Notes under the pieces: model-generated | Database searches by the model: none | Told to the model about the DNA's origin: nothing | The model's input: only the letters and a program-made list of their open reading frames with translations | Source: an uncultured Eubacteriales bacterium | Lineage (GTDB): Bacteria; Bacillota; Clostridia; Oscillospirales; CAG-272 | Direction: 5' to 3' | Assembly: GCA_934401725.1 (NCBI GenBank) | Contig: CAKRSS010000006.1 | Location: 1-58,382 of the forward strand | Length of the DNA stretch: 58,382 bases | In this document: positions 24,608-33,439 of the stretch, piece after piece | Layout: every line of letters starts with the position of its first letter | Numbering within the stretch: position 1 is the first letter of the stretch | Made by a program: the position numbers and the translations under genes

Positions 24608-27370
24608 ATGCGTCGGACAAGAGCAAAAAACATCTTCCGCGGGATACGGTCGAGCCTCAACCGGTTTTTATCGATACTGTTCATAGTGGCGCTCGGATCG
24701 GGCTTCATGGCGGGACTCGCCGCCACCTCGCCGGACATGTACGCCACGGCGGACAGCTATATGGACATGCTCGGCTGGTACGACCTAGACCTCAAGGCCA
24801 CGCTCGGCATGACCGGCGAGGACGCCGACGCGCTGTACGGGCTTGACTTCGTCGAGGGGATAATGCCCGCCCGCGTCACCGACATGGTGCTCGGCGGTCC
24901 CGACGGCAAAACCTACGCCTCGCGCGTCTACGCCGTGCTCAACAGCGGCGGCACCTGCCCGCTCAACCGCTTCAACCTGACCTCGGGACGACTGCCGCAG
25001 GCTCCGGGCGAGTGTGTGCTCCAGGTGGTCTCGGCGCGCTATTTTTCGGGCGGGATTGAGCTTGGCAGCAAGCTGACGCTCTCGCGCGACAACGCCTCGT
25101 ACGGCACGCTCGCCGACTCAATGAGTTCTGAGGAGCTGACCGTCGTCGGCTTTGTCGAGAGCCCGATGGCCATAAGCATTGTGTCCGAGCCGACCAACGT
25201 CGGCGCAGGCAAAATCGCGCTCGACATTTACACCGGCGAGGATTTCTTTACATTTGATTACTATACCGACATTTTCGTGACTCTCCGCGGCGCGGCCGCG
25301 CTCGACACCTTCGGCGACGAATACCGCGCGCTCGTCGACGAGGCGGAGGAAAAGATAAAGTCATTCGGCAAGGAGCGCGCCGCCCTGCGCACCGACTCTG
25401 TCCGTACCGACGCGCAGGCGGAGATTGACAGCCTCGCCGAGGCCGCGGAGCTTTTCCGCACCGTGCTCGACGTCAGCACCGCGCTCGGCAATGACGCCGC
25501 CGTGCGGTTGGGTCAGACCGCTGCCGCCGCCGCGCAGACGGCACGCACGTCGCCCGCGCTCGCCGCGCTGCTCGGCAAGACGCTTGAGTCCGTCAAATCG
25601 ACGCTCGAGACGTCCTCGACTGCCGACGCCGACGCCATGCTTAAAAGGCTGAACGACTCCATCTCCGAGGCGCAGTCCGCGCTCGACGGGTTCGGCGACT
25701 GCCGCTGGATAGTCCGCGACCGCGACGACTCGCAGGGTTACTCCAGCGTCGACAGCAACGTCGGCAAGGTGGCGGCGCTCTCTAAGATATTCCCCGTTTT
25801 CTTCTTCATGGTGGCGCTTCTCGTCGCGCTGACGACCATGACGCGTCTTGTCGAGGAAAACCGCTCGCAGATAGGCACACTCAAGGCGCTCGGCTTTACG
25901 AACGGTCAGATACTCGGCGAGTATCTGATGTACAGCCTGCTCTCCTCGGCGCTCGGCTGTCTGCTCGGCTTCAGCGTGGGCTTCCGGCTGTTCCCGCGCG
26001 CCATCAGCTCGGCGTACAGCATGATGTTCAATATGCCCGCCGTCAGTACGCCGATACGGCCAGACATCGTGCTCTGGGTCGCGCCGGTGACGGTGCTCAG
26101 CATTCTGCTCGCCACGCTGTGGGCGTGCTACAGCGAGTATAAAGCCTGCCCCGCAACTCTCATGCAGCCCAAAGCCCCGGCTGCGGGCAAGCGCATATGG
26201 CTCGAGCACCTGCCCTTCATCTGGAACCGCATGAGCTTCACCCACAAGGTAACAAGCCGCAACCTGTTCCGCTACAAAAAGCGCTTTTTCATGACCGTTA
26301 TCGGCGTCGCGGGCTGCTCGGCGCTGCTGCTGACCGGATTCGGCCTGCATGACTCGATAAACGACATCGTCGACAAGCAGTACGGCGAGATTTACAAATA
26401 TCAGCTGAGCATTCTCACCGACGACTACGACTCCGCCGTCTCGGACCCCGAGCTCATGGCTATACTCTCGGACAGCTCGTCCGTGAGCGGCTGGACAGCC
26501 GTCGCAGACAGCACCGGCAAGGCTATAAACGGCGACCGCCAGTGCACGCTGACGCTGTGCATTCCCCGCACGCCGGGTGAGTTCGGCGACTTCGTAGCAC
26601 TGCGCTCCCGTCGCTCCGGTGAGGCGATCCGCTTCCCGGAGGCCGGCGTGGTGCTGACCGAGAAGCTGTGCGAGGAGCTGGGCGTCGGCGTCGGCGACCG
26701 CGTGACGCTTGAGAACGCCGACGGCGAGGAGGCCGAAACCACCGTTGCGGGCGTTACCGAAAACTACATCGTCTCCTACGCCTACCTGACAGGTGAGACC
26801 TACCGCACACTGTTCGGGTCAGAGCCCGAGTACACAACGCTGCTCTGTCGCTTCGCCGACGGTGCCGACGCCGACCGGCTGAGCTCTGAGGTCATGGCGA
26901 CCGGGCACGTCATATACGCCAGCTCCTCCGTATCGCTCAAAAACACCTTCGCCGACTCCATCAAGAGCATAAATGGCGTCGTTGTCGTGCTGATACTCGC
27001 CGCGGGCCTGCTGTGCGCCGTGGTGCTCTACAACCTGACCAACGTCAACATCTGCGAGCGCCGCCGCGAGCTCGCGACCATCCGGGTGTTGGGCTTCCAC
27101 AAGCCCGAGGTCGAGCGCTACATCTTCCGCGAGACAAATCTGCTAAGCCTTATCGGCTCGCTTGTCGGGCTGCTTGTCGGAATCTGGCTGCACTCCTTCG
27201 TGGTGCGCACGGTCGAGGTGGACATGGTCATGTTCGGGCGGAATATTTACCCGCTGAGCTTTGTTTTCGCCTTCGCCATCTCCATGGTGTTCACGCTGCT
27301 GGTAAACTGCGTGATGCGGCGTCAGATACGCCGCGTCGACATGGTCGAGGCCATGAAGGCCAACGACTGA
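24608..27370 (+). CDS. FtsX-type ABC permease
   Basis: A 920-aa membrane protein of the MacB/FtsX (type VII ABC) class. One helix lies near the N-terminus (SILFIVALGSGFMAGL), then a large external domain (about 45-390) with a helical, coiled-coil-like part (about 240-360). Three helices follow (about 395-515), then a linker, a further helix (near 560), a second external domain, and a final three-helix bundle (about 790-905). Each bundle carries the FtsX feature TLKALGF or TIRVLGF. No substrate is fixed. Its place after two secreted-protein genes suggests export or surface handling of one of them. Confidence 0.9.
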   Translation: MRRTRAKNIFRGIRSSLNRFLSILFIVALGSGFMAGLAATSPDMYATADSYMDMLGWYDLDLKATLGMTGEDADALYGLDFVEGIMPARVTDMVLGGPDGKTYASRVYAVLNSGGTCPLNRFNLTSGRLPQAPGECVLQVVSARYFSGGIELGSKLTLSRDNASYGTLADSMSSEELTVVGFVESPMAISIVSEPTNVGAGKIALDIYTGEDFFTFDYYTDIFVTLRGAAALDTFGDEYRALVDEAEEKIKSFGKERAALRTDSVRTDAQAEIDSLAEAAELFRTVLDVSTALGNDAAVRLGQTAAAAAQTARTSPALAALLGKTLESVKSTLETSSTADADAMLKRLNDSISEAQSALDGFGDCRWIVRDRDDSQGYSSVDSNVGKVAALSKIFPVFFFMVALLVALTTMTRLVEENRSQIGTLKALGFTNGQILGEYLMYSLLSSALGCLLGFSVGFRLFPRAISSAYSMMFNMPAVSTPIRPDIVLWVAPVTVLSILLATLWACYSEYKACPATLMQPKAPAAGKRIWLEHLPFIWNRMSFTHKVTSRNLFRYKKRFFMTVIGVAGCSALLLTGFGLHDSINDIVDKQYGEIYKYQLSILTDDYDSAVSDPELMAILSDSSSVSGWTAVADSTGKAINGDRQCTLTLCIPRTPGEFGDFVALRSRRSGEAIRFPEAGVVLTEKLCEELGVGVGDRVTLENADGEEAETTVAGVTENYIVSYAYLTGETYRTLFGSEPEYTTLLCRFADGADADRLSSEVMATGHVIYASSSVSLKNTFADSIKSINGVVVVLILAAGLLCAVVLYNLTNVNICERRRELATIRVLGFHKPEVERYIFRETNLLSLIGSLVGLLVGIWLHSFVVRTVEVDMVMFGRNIYPLSFVFAFAISMVFTLLVNCVMRRQIRRVDMVEAMKAND

Positions 27371-27388
27371 CCGTCAAACAAAAATTGC

Positions 27389-27430
27389 AAGCGTTATCCG
27401 CAAAACTTGCGGATAACGCTTTTCTGTTTT
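27389..27430 (+). terminator. intrinsic terminator after the ABC permease
   Basis: A 15-bp perfect stem (27389-27403 with 27407-27421) and a 3-nt loop, followed by TTCTGTTTT. The remaining gap to 27578 is AT-rich with no gene seen. Confidence 0.8.
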
Positions 27431-27578
27431 GGGGTACAAAAAGCGTCGGAAACGCCTTCAAAAACGTTCGAATTGCCTTCACATGGCGTTCACATGAGAT
27501 TTTGACATTTTGGCACGTCATAAAAATCGTGAAAATCAGATTTTTTTCAAAAAAATTGCGTTAATTTGCATTTTCCTA

Positions 27579-27607
27579 TTGACAAGCATGCAAAACAGTA
27601 GTAAAAT
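27579..27607 (+). promoter_or_regulatory. promoter for the liv operon
   Basis: TTGACA (27579-27584), 17-bp spacer, TAAAAT (27602-27607). It sits 75 bp before livJ. The AT-rich stretch just upstream could act as an UP element. Confidence 0.7.
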
Positions 27608-27681
27608 CATCACAACAAATTTATGCTTCAACGAGCACAAATTGAAACGACACTCATTTCTTTGTAAGGAGAAGAACAGCC

Positions 27682-28863
27682 ATGAAAAAAATTCTTTGTC
27701 TGGCGCTTGCCATGATGCTTGCTCTGTCTTGCATCTTCACCCTTGTCTCCTGCGACAACAAGTCGGATGACAAGGTCATCAAAATCGGCGTTTTCGAGCC
27801 CGCCTCCGGGTCAAACGGTCCCGGCGGTAAACAGGAAACGCTGGGAGTTATATATGCCAACTCCGTTCAGAATACCATTGAAATCGGCGGCGAGACCTAC
27901 CGCATAGAGCTCGTCGAGGTCGACAACCAGTCCGATAACGCAAAGGGCATCACAGCCGCATCCGAGCTTGTGAGCAAGGGCGTTTCCGTCGTGCTCGGCT
28001 CCTACGGATCAAGCGTGTCCATCGCCGCGTCCCCCACATTCGCGGAGGCCGGGCTTGCCGCAATCGGCATCACCTGCACCAACACTCAGGTCACCGCCGG
28101 CAACAAGCACTACTTCCGTATCTGCTTCCTCGATGATTTCCAGGGCGCAGTCCTCGCCAAGAAGGCCTGGGACGACGGCGCAAGAGTCGCCTACACTCTT
28201 GCCGAGGCAGGCAACGCCTACGACCTCGGTCTTACCAGCAGCTTCAAGACCGCATTTGAAAAGCTGGGCGGCAAGGTCGTAGCCGAGAACTTCACCTCCG
28301 GCACCGCGGACTTCACCTCCTTTGTGACCAACGCCGTCAAGAACGAGGCGCAGGTCATATTCGCCCCCACCTCCATCGAGTACGCACAGCTTATCATCAA
28401 GGCCGTCGCCGCACAGGATGTCCGCATTCCTCTGCTCGCGGGTGATACCTGGGATTCCAACGTCATACTCAACGCCGCCAAGGGCACAAACGTTTCCGTC
28501 GAGGTCACAACCTTCTATCAGGAGGGCGCAAACGCAGACTTCGATAACGGCTTCAAGGCATGGCTCAACAAGGCAGGCAACGAGAAGTATCTGACCGCCA
28601 ACGGCGGCAACGATATAATCTCCGCCGTCTCCGCAATGGGCTATGACGCCTACTTCACCGCTCTCGAAGCCATCAAGGCCGCAGGCTCCGCCGACCGCGC
28701 CGCCATCAAGGAAGCGCTCTGGAACGTTCAGTTCACCGGCGTCACCGGGCTTATCAAGTTCGAGCCCGTCAACGGCGACGCTGACCGCAACATCGCCTAC
28801 ATAAAGAAGGCCAACAACACCACAGGCCTCTGGGAGTTCGTAAAGGAACAGGGCATCGGCTGA
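27682..28863 (+). CDS. livJ: branched-chain amino acid ABC transporter, binding lipoprotein
   Basis: A 393-aa periplasmic-binding-protein type I lipoprotein. The signal ends in the lipobox LVSC (Cys about 24). The mature part has KIGVFEPASGSNGPGGKQ, SDNAKGITAASELV, and GLAAIGITCTNTQVT followed by YFRICFLDDFQG, as in LivJ/LivK. It captures leucine, isoleucine, valine or a related amino acid outside the membrane. The start has AAGGAG upstream. A strong hairpin after its stop probably lowers expression of the downstream genes relative to this abundant protein. Confidence 0.92.
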   Translation: MKKILCLALAMMLALSCIFTLVSCDNKSDDKVIKIGVFEPASGSNGPGGKQETLGVIYANSVQNTIEIGGETYRIELVEVDNQSDNAKGITAASELVSKGVSVVLGSYGSSVSIAASPTFAEAGLAAIGITCTNTQVTAGNKHYFRICFLDDFQGAVLAKKAWDDGARVAYTLAEAGNAYDLGLTSSFKTAFEKLGGKVVAENFTSGTADFTSFVTNAVKNEAQVIFAPTSIEYAQLIIKAVAAQDVRIPLLAGDTWDSNVILNAAKGTNVSVEVTTFYQEGANADFDNGFKAWLNKAGNEKYLTANGGNDIISAVSAMGYDAYFTALEAIKAAGSADRAAIKEALWNVQFTGVTGLIKFEPVNGDADRNIAYIKKANNTTGLWEFVKEQGIG

Positions 28864-28879
28864 TTCAGCTGAACCAAAC

Positions 28880-28915
28880 AATGCCCCAACGCCGCGCGGC
28901 GTTGGGGCATTGCCG
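28880..28915 (+). terminator. hairpin after livJ, partial terminator
   Basis: A 14-bp stem (28880-28893 with 28898-28911) and a 4-nt loop, followed by GCCGTTT, a weak U-tract. This suits incomplete termination between a binding-protein gene and its permease genes. Confidence 0.65.
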
Positions 28916-28916
28916 T

Positions 28917-28967
28917 TTAAGGCAACACCCTGCGGCTCTGAGTCAGAGCTGCGCGGTGATGCCTTAA
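28917..28967. repeat. mini foldback element, 51 bp, between livJ and livH
   Basis: It begins TTAAGGCAACACC and ends GGTGATGCCTTAA. The two halves pair almost completely through GCGGCTCTGA. The ends match those of the ~170-bp elements at 32896, 39243 and 43513, but the interior is different and short. It directly abuts the hairpin after livJ. Confidence 0.75.
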
Positions 28968-29029
28968 AAACCGCGGTGCGCAGCCGGCGCTCCGCATTCT
29001 CCCGCGTGGTCACAGAAAGGAAATTAATT

Positions 29030-29893
29030 ATGGAATACATTCTGGCAGGCATCTCGGTCGGCGGTCAGTACGCGCTGATTGCCATCGGCTATACTCTGGT
29101 GTACGGAATCCTGCGTCTGATAAACTTTGCGCACGGCGACGTCTTTATGGTAGCGGGCCTCGTCATGGTCTACGCGACCACCGCAATGCCGCTCTACCTC
29201 TCCATCCCGTTTGTGCTTTTGATAACCTCGCTCGTCGGTCTGACCATCGAGCGCGTGGCGTACAAGCCGCTGCGCAGCGCGCCGCGTATGTCCTCGATGA
29301 TCTCGGCGATAGGCGTTTCGTACCTGCTTCAGAACGTGGCACTGTTCATCACGGGCGGTCTCGCCAAGACCTACCCCTCCATTCCCTTTCTCCAGGAGAA
29401 CATCACCATCTTCGGCGCCGTCACAAAGCGCGTGACGGTCATCACGCCGGTGCTGGTGCTGCTGCTCGTGGTGGCGCTGGTGTGTCTCATCAGATACACC
29501 AAGGTCGGCATGGCTATGCGCGCCGTCTCCAAGGACTTCACCACCTCTCAGCTCATGGGCATCAAAATCAACCGCGTCATCAGCGTAACGTTTGTGCTAG
29601 GTTCCTTCCTTGCGGCCGTCGGGTCGATACTGTACTTCTCGAATTACCCTTCCGTCACGCCCACCTCGGGCGCTATGCCCGGACTGCGCGCCTTCGTGGC
29701 GGCGGTTGTCGGCGGCATCGGCTCGATTCCGGGAGCTGTGGTCGGCGCGTTCATAATCGGACTGTGCGAGAACCTCGTCAAGGCTACGGGATACACCATT
29801 TTCTCGGACGCCTTCACATTCCTTCTTCTTATAGTTATTCTCTGCGTCAAGCCCACCGGTCTCTTCGGTGAGGAAAACGTCGACAAGGTGTAA
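29030..29893 (+). CDS. livH: branched-chain amino acid ABC permease LivH
   Basis: A 287-aa inner-membrane permease with about eight helices. The start (MEYILAGISVGGQYALIAIGYTLVYG) and INFAHGDVFMVAG are typical of LivH, and the family EAA-like loop and GIGSIPGAVVGAFIIGLCE stretch are present. The ATG at 29030 is chosen because AGAAAGG lies upstream and the protein then has the family N-terminus; the frame is open further upstream through the mini repeat element. It works as a heterodimer with LivM. Confidence 0.94.
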   Translation: MEYILAGISVGGQYALIAIGYTLVYGILRLINFAHGDVFMVAGLVMVYATTAMPLYLSIPFVLLITSLVGLTIERVAYKPLRSAPRMSSMISAIGVSYLLQNVALFITGGLAKTYPSIPFLQENITIFGAVTKRVTVITPVLVLLLVVALVCLIRYTKVGMAMRAVSKDFTTSQLMGIKINRVISVTFVLGSFLAAVGSILYFSNYPSVTPTSGAMPGLRAFVAAVVGGIGSIPGAVVGAFIIGLCENLVKATGYTIFSDAFTFLLLIVILCVKPTGLFGEENVDKV

Positions 29894-29904
29894 AGGAGGC
29901 CGCC

Positions 29905-31047
29905 ATGCTTAACGAAAAAAAGATCTCGCGGCGCACTCTTGCCAACCTCGCCACAATTATCGTGCTTTTCGCCGTCATACTTATAGTCGACTGCACCTCG
30001 AACTCGTATGATATGATAGTCAAGGTGCTGCAAAAGGTGTGCGTCTACTCCATCGTAGCCGTCTCCATGAACCTGCTCAACGGCTTTACCGGTCTTTTCT
30101 CGCTCGGTCAGGCAGGCTTCATGCTGCTCGGCGCTTACACCTGCGCCATCTTCATTATTCCCGACGAGTACCGTCAGATGGTTTACAGCTTTTCGATTCC
30201 CGAGGGCACGTCGCCCATAATCAACTTTGAGCTTCCGCTCATAGTCGCCATTCTGCTCGGCGGCGTGGTCGCGGCGCTGTTCGCGTTTCTCATCGGACTG
30301 CCCGTGCTCAAGCTCAAGAGCGACTACCTCGCCATCGCAACGCTCGGCTTTGCCGAAATCGTCCGCACCGTCATCGTCTGGGACAAATTGGGCCCGCTCA
30401 CCAACGGCTCCTTCCCGCTCTCCCGCCTCAAGACCTTCCGCTCGGTGCTCGAGGGGACGGTGCTCGAGAAATTCTCGCTCGTTATGCCCTACTTCATCTT
30501 CGCCGTTATCTGTATCACGATAATCGTACTCATGATACGCTCTTCCTACGGTCGGGCGCTCCGGGCCATCCGCGACGACGAAATCGCCGCCGAGGCCATG
30601 GGCATCAACCTAGCCCGTCACAAAATGATAAGCTTTGTAACCAGCTCCTTCTTCGCCGGAATCGGCGGAGCGCTGTTCGCCATTTTTCAGGGCTCGGTCT
30701 CGGCCGCTCCCTTCACCTCGTCCATGACGTATGAGATACTTCTCATAGTCGTCATCGGCGGCATCGGCTCCATCACGGGCTCGGTGCTCGCGAGCACGCT
30801 GTTCATCGCCTCCTCCGAATGGTGGCTGCGCGGTCTCGACAGCGGCGAATTCTTAGGACTTCACCTCCCGATATTCCGCAACGGCTTCCGGCTGGTCGTC
30901 TTCTCCGTCATCATCATGGTGTTCGTGCTGTTCTTCCGTCGCGGTATCATGGGCGACCACGAGTTCGACGTCGTGGCAATCTGGGAGAACATAAAGAAAC
31001 TGTTCGGCAAAATATTCTGCCGCAGATCGGAGGGAAAGCATGAATAA
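29905..31047 (+). CDS. livM: branched-chain amino acid ABC permease LivM
   Basis: A 380-aa membrane permease with about nine helices. Family motifs are LNGFTGLFSLGQAGFMLLGAY near the first helices and the AIRDDEIAAEAMGINLARHK loop, which contacts the ATPases. AAAGGAGG lies just before the start. The C-terminal tail of about 30 aa after the last helix is charged. It overlaps livG by 8 bp, which points to coupled translation. Confidence 0.94.
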   Translation: MLNEKKISRRTLANLATIIVLFAVILIVDCTSNSYDMIVKVLQKVCVYSIVAVSMNLLNGFTGLFSLGQAGFMLLGAYTCAIFIIPDEYRQMVYSFSIPEGTSPIINFELPLIVAILLGGVVAALFAFLIGLPVLKLKSDYLAIATLGFAEIVRTVIVWDKLGPLTNGSFPLSRLKTFRSVLEGTVLEKFSLVMPYFIFAVICITIIVLMIRSSYGRALRAIRDDEIAAEAMGINLARHKMISFVTSSFFAGIGGALFAIFQGSVSAAPFTSSMTYEILLIVVIGGIGSITGSVLASTLFIASSEWWLRGLDSGEFLGLHLPIFRNGFRLVVFSVIIMVFVLFFRRGIMGDHEFDVVAIWENIKKLFGKIFCRRSEGKHE

Positions 31048-31879
31048 CATACTTAAGCTTTCCGATGTGACAATGCAGTTCGGCGGCGTTGTCGCGGTAA
31101 ACAACCTCTCGCTCGAGGTCAACGAGGGAGAGATAGTCTCGCTCATAGGCCCCAACGGAGCCGGAAAAACCACCGTTTTCAACGCCATCACGGGCGTTTA
31201 CCGCGTCACAAACGGAAGCATTACGTTCTGCGACAAGGTCATCAGCGAGGATCACCCGCGCGGCAAAATGAAAAAGCTGTACGCAGGGGAGAACGCCGGA
31301 AAGTACACAAAAACCGTCACCTGCAAGCCCGATGCCATCACGCGCGTCGGCATTGCGCGCACATTCCAGAACATCCGTCTGTTCAAGTCCATGACGGTGT
31401 TCGAAAACGTGCTCATAGCCAAGCACGTGCGCTGCAGGGCAAACCTTCTCTCGGCGACCTTCCGGGTCAACGCCGCCGAGGAGCGCCGTATGCGCGAGGA
31501 GACGATGGAGCTTTTGCGCCGCGTCGGCCTCGAGGACGTCAAGGACGAAAAGGCGACCTCCCTGCCATACGGCAAGCAGCGTCATCTTGAAATCGCCCGC
31601 GCGCTCGCGACCGAGCCCCGGCTGCTGCTGCTCGACGAGCCCGCCGCCGGTATGAACCCGCAGGAGACCGCCGAGCTGACCGACTTCATCAACCGCATCC
31701 GCACCGAGATGAACCTGACGATACTCGTCATCGAGCACCACATGAACCTCGTCATGGACATTTCCGACCGCATATACGTTATCGATTTCGGCAAGCTCAT
31801 AGCAGAGGGCACACCCGATGAGGTTCAGAACAACGACCTCGTTATCAAGGCATATCTGGGGGTAAGCGACGATGAATGA
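31040..31879 (+). CDS. livG: branched-chain amino acid ABC ATPase LivG
   Basis: A 279-aa ATPase with Walker A GPNGAGKTT (near 36), signature LPYGKQRHLEIARAL (the LSYGxQR variant usual for LivG), Walker B LLLLDEPAAGMNP, and a C-terminal GTPDEVQNNDLVIKAYLG of the BCA_ABC_TP_C type. It energises uptake together with LivF. It overlaps both neighbours by 8 bp. Confidence 0.95.
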   Translation: MNNILKLSDVTMQFGGVVAVNNLSLEVNEGEIVSLIGPNGAGKTTVFNAITGVYRVTNGSITFCDKVISEDHPRGKMKKLYAGENAGKYTKTVTCKPDAITRVGIARTFQNIRLFKSMTVFENVLIAKHVRCRANLLSATFRVNAAEERRMREETMELLRRVGLEDVKDEKATSLPYGKQRHLEIARALATEPRLLLLDEPAAGMNPQETAELTDFINRIRTEMNLTILVIEHHMNLVMDISDRIYVIDFGKLIAEGTPDEVQNNDLVIKAYLGVSDDE

Positions 31880-32594
31880 CAACATACTCGAAATAAAAAA
31901 CCTGACCGTCTCCTACGGCGGCATCGAGGCGGTGCGCGGCATCTCCTTCGACGTGCCGCGCGGAGAGATCGTGACGCTCATCGGCGCCAACGGCGCAGGC
32001 AAAAGCACAACGCTCAAGTGCATATCCGGCCTCGTCCGCCCTCACGACGCGACCATTCTCTACGAGGGCAACAACATCGTCGGCCGCTCGCCGGACAGCA
32101 TAGTCAAGTCCGGCATCGTCATGGTGCCGGAGGGACGCCGGGTGTTCCCCAACCTGACGGTCAAGGAAAACCTGCGCGTCGGCGCTTACCTGCGGCACGA
32201 TTCGCTCGACGAGGACTTCAGGTACGTCTATTCCCTCTTTCCCCGTCTGCGCGAGCGCGAATGGCAGATGGCGGGCACGCTCTCGGGTGGCGAACAGCAG
32301 ATGCTGGCCGTCGGTCGGGCGCTGATGAGCAAGCCGCGCGTCATTATGATGGACGAACCCTCGCTCGGCCTCGCGCCGCTGATTGTCAAGGGCATTTTCG
32401 ACATCATACGCGAGATAAACAAAAACGGCATCACCGTTCTGCTTATCGAGCAGAACGCAAACATGGCGCTCAAGGTCGCCGGGCGCGCCTTCGTGCTCGA
32501 GACGGGGCGCATCACGATGTCAGGCAGCGGTCTCGAGCTTCTCGAGAACGACACCGTCAAGGAAGCCTATCTCGGCAAAAAGAAAAACGCATAA
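31872..32594 (+). CDS. livF: branched-chain amino acid ABC ATPase LivF
   Basis: A 240-aa ATPase with Walker A GANGAGKST, signature LSGGEQQMLAVGRALM, and Walker B IMMDEPSLGLAP, as in LivF. It ends with the typical VKEAYLGKKK. It is the last gene of the liv operon and is followed by a strong terminator. Confidence 0.95.
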   Translation: MNDNILEIKNLTVSYGGIEAVRGISFDVPRGEIVTLIGANGAGKSTTLKCISGLVRPHDATILYEGNNIVGRSPDSIVKSGIVMVPEGRRVFPNLTVKENLRVGAYLRHDSLDEDFRYVYSLFPRLREREWQMAGTLSGGEQQMLAVGRALMSKPRVIMMDEPSLGLAPLIVKGIFDIIREINKNGITVLLIEQNANMALKVAGRAFVLETGRITMSGSGLELLENDTVKEAYLGKKKNA

Positions 32595-32607
32595 GGCCGC
32601 CACGCGG

Positions 32608-32652
32608 CAAACAAAAAGCAGGCGCTCCGGTGGAGCGCCTGCTTTTTGTTTG
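32608..32652. terminator. bidirectional terminator after livF
   Basis: A 21-bp perfect stem (32608-32628 with 32632-32652) and a 3-nt loop. The outer stem is A-rich on one arm and T-rich on the other, so it works for livF and for the convergent heavy-metal-binding remnant. Confidence 0.9.
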
Positions 32653-32653
32653 T

Positions 32654-32900
32654 TTACCACTTTTTCTTGCCGAAAAGGCCGAAAAGTCCGTTTGAATGCT
32701 TCTCGTACGGCTCGACGGTCACGTCCTTGAGCTCGTAGCCCGTCTCGCCGATGGTCTCGCGCAGCTGCGCCTCGTCGAGACGGTCGCTTGAGATTACCCC
32801 TCGTGTGCGAGGACGAAACACGGCTGACGTCAAAGCGGCGACGCACCGCGTCGTTTATATGCGACTCGCACATGCCGCACGTCATGCCGTCAATCTTAAG
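32654..32900 (-). pseudogene. broken HMA-domain (CopZ-like) gene
   Basis: Reading from 32900 down, the peptide KIDGMTCGMCESHINDAVRR has the CxxC metal site of heavy-metal-associated domains, and continues to SSSHTRG. The rest of the fold, VISSDRLDEAQLRETIGETG and a LFGLFGKKKW end, lies in a different frame, so a small deletion or frameshift sits near 32800. The first codons and ribosome site are missing: the sequence runs straight into foldback element copy 2, with an in-frame TGA inside it. Both defects make a working protein unlikely. Intact relatives are copper or mercury chaperones of about 70-80 aa. Confidence 0.8.
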
Positions 32901-33065
32901 GCTTCACCGCGTAATTCCGATGGTGCAATTGCGCAGTCAGATTTTTCGTCAGATGAAACAAAAAGCCGCAGTCTGTAGCAGCGCTACAGACAAGGATTTT
33001 TGTGAAATATGACGGCAAAGATGCAAGCAAGTGTGCCACTCGGACATTGCGCGGTGATGCCCTAA
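32896..33065 (-). repeat. foldback element copy 2 (long form)
   Basis: 170 bp, from TTAAGGCTTCACCGCG to GCGCGGTGATGCCCTAA. It is nearly identical inside to copies 1, 3 and 4. It is wedged between the spoVAE stop codon (2 bp away) and the truncated HMA gene. The short central stem-loop (TGTAGC-AGC-GCTACA) is intact. Confidence 0.88.
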
Positions 33066-33067
33066 GT

Positions 33068-33427
33068 TTACGCCTTCGATCGGCTACGGAATATCAGCGC
33101 GGCGAGGTAGCCGAATATAAGCGCCGCGGCGGTTCCGCCTGCGGCGGCGCGCAGTCCGCCAGTGAAAACACCGAGCAGTCCGCGCGCATCGACGTCCTCG
33201 GAAATTCCCTTTGAAATGAGATAACCAAAGCCGGTCAGCGGCGTCGTTGCACCCGCGCCGGCAAACTCGGCGAACGGCTTGTACAACCCGACCGCGCCGA
33301 GTATCACGCCCGCCACAACGTAGCCGACGAGTATGCGCGCCGGCGTCAGCTTGGTGCGGTCAATCAGCACCTGCGCGACGACGCACAAAAGCCCGCCGAA
33401 CACAAACGCCCACACAAAATCCATCAT
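33068..33427 (-). CDS. spoVAE: stage V sporulation protein AE
   Basis: A 119-aa membrane protein with three to four helices. It has the family features FGGLLCVVAQVLIDRTKLTPARILV near the N-terminus and TPLTGFGYLISKGI in the middle. SpoVA proteins build the channel for dipicolinic acid in the inner membrane of forespore and spore. AGGAGG precedes the start. It lies 12 bp after spoVAD. Foldback element copy 2 begins 2 bp after its stop. Confidence 0.93.
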   Translation of the reverse strand: MMDFVWAFVFGGLLCVVAQVLIDRTKLTPARILVGYVVAGVILGAVGLYKPFAEFAGAGATTPLTGFGYLISKGISEDVDARGLLGVFTGGLRAAAGGTAAALIFGYLAALIFRSRSKA

Positions 33428-33439
33428 AAAACCATCCTC

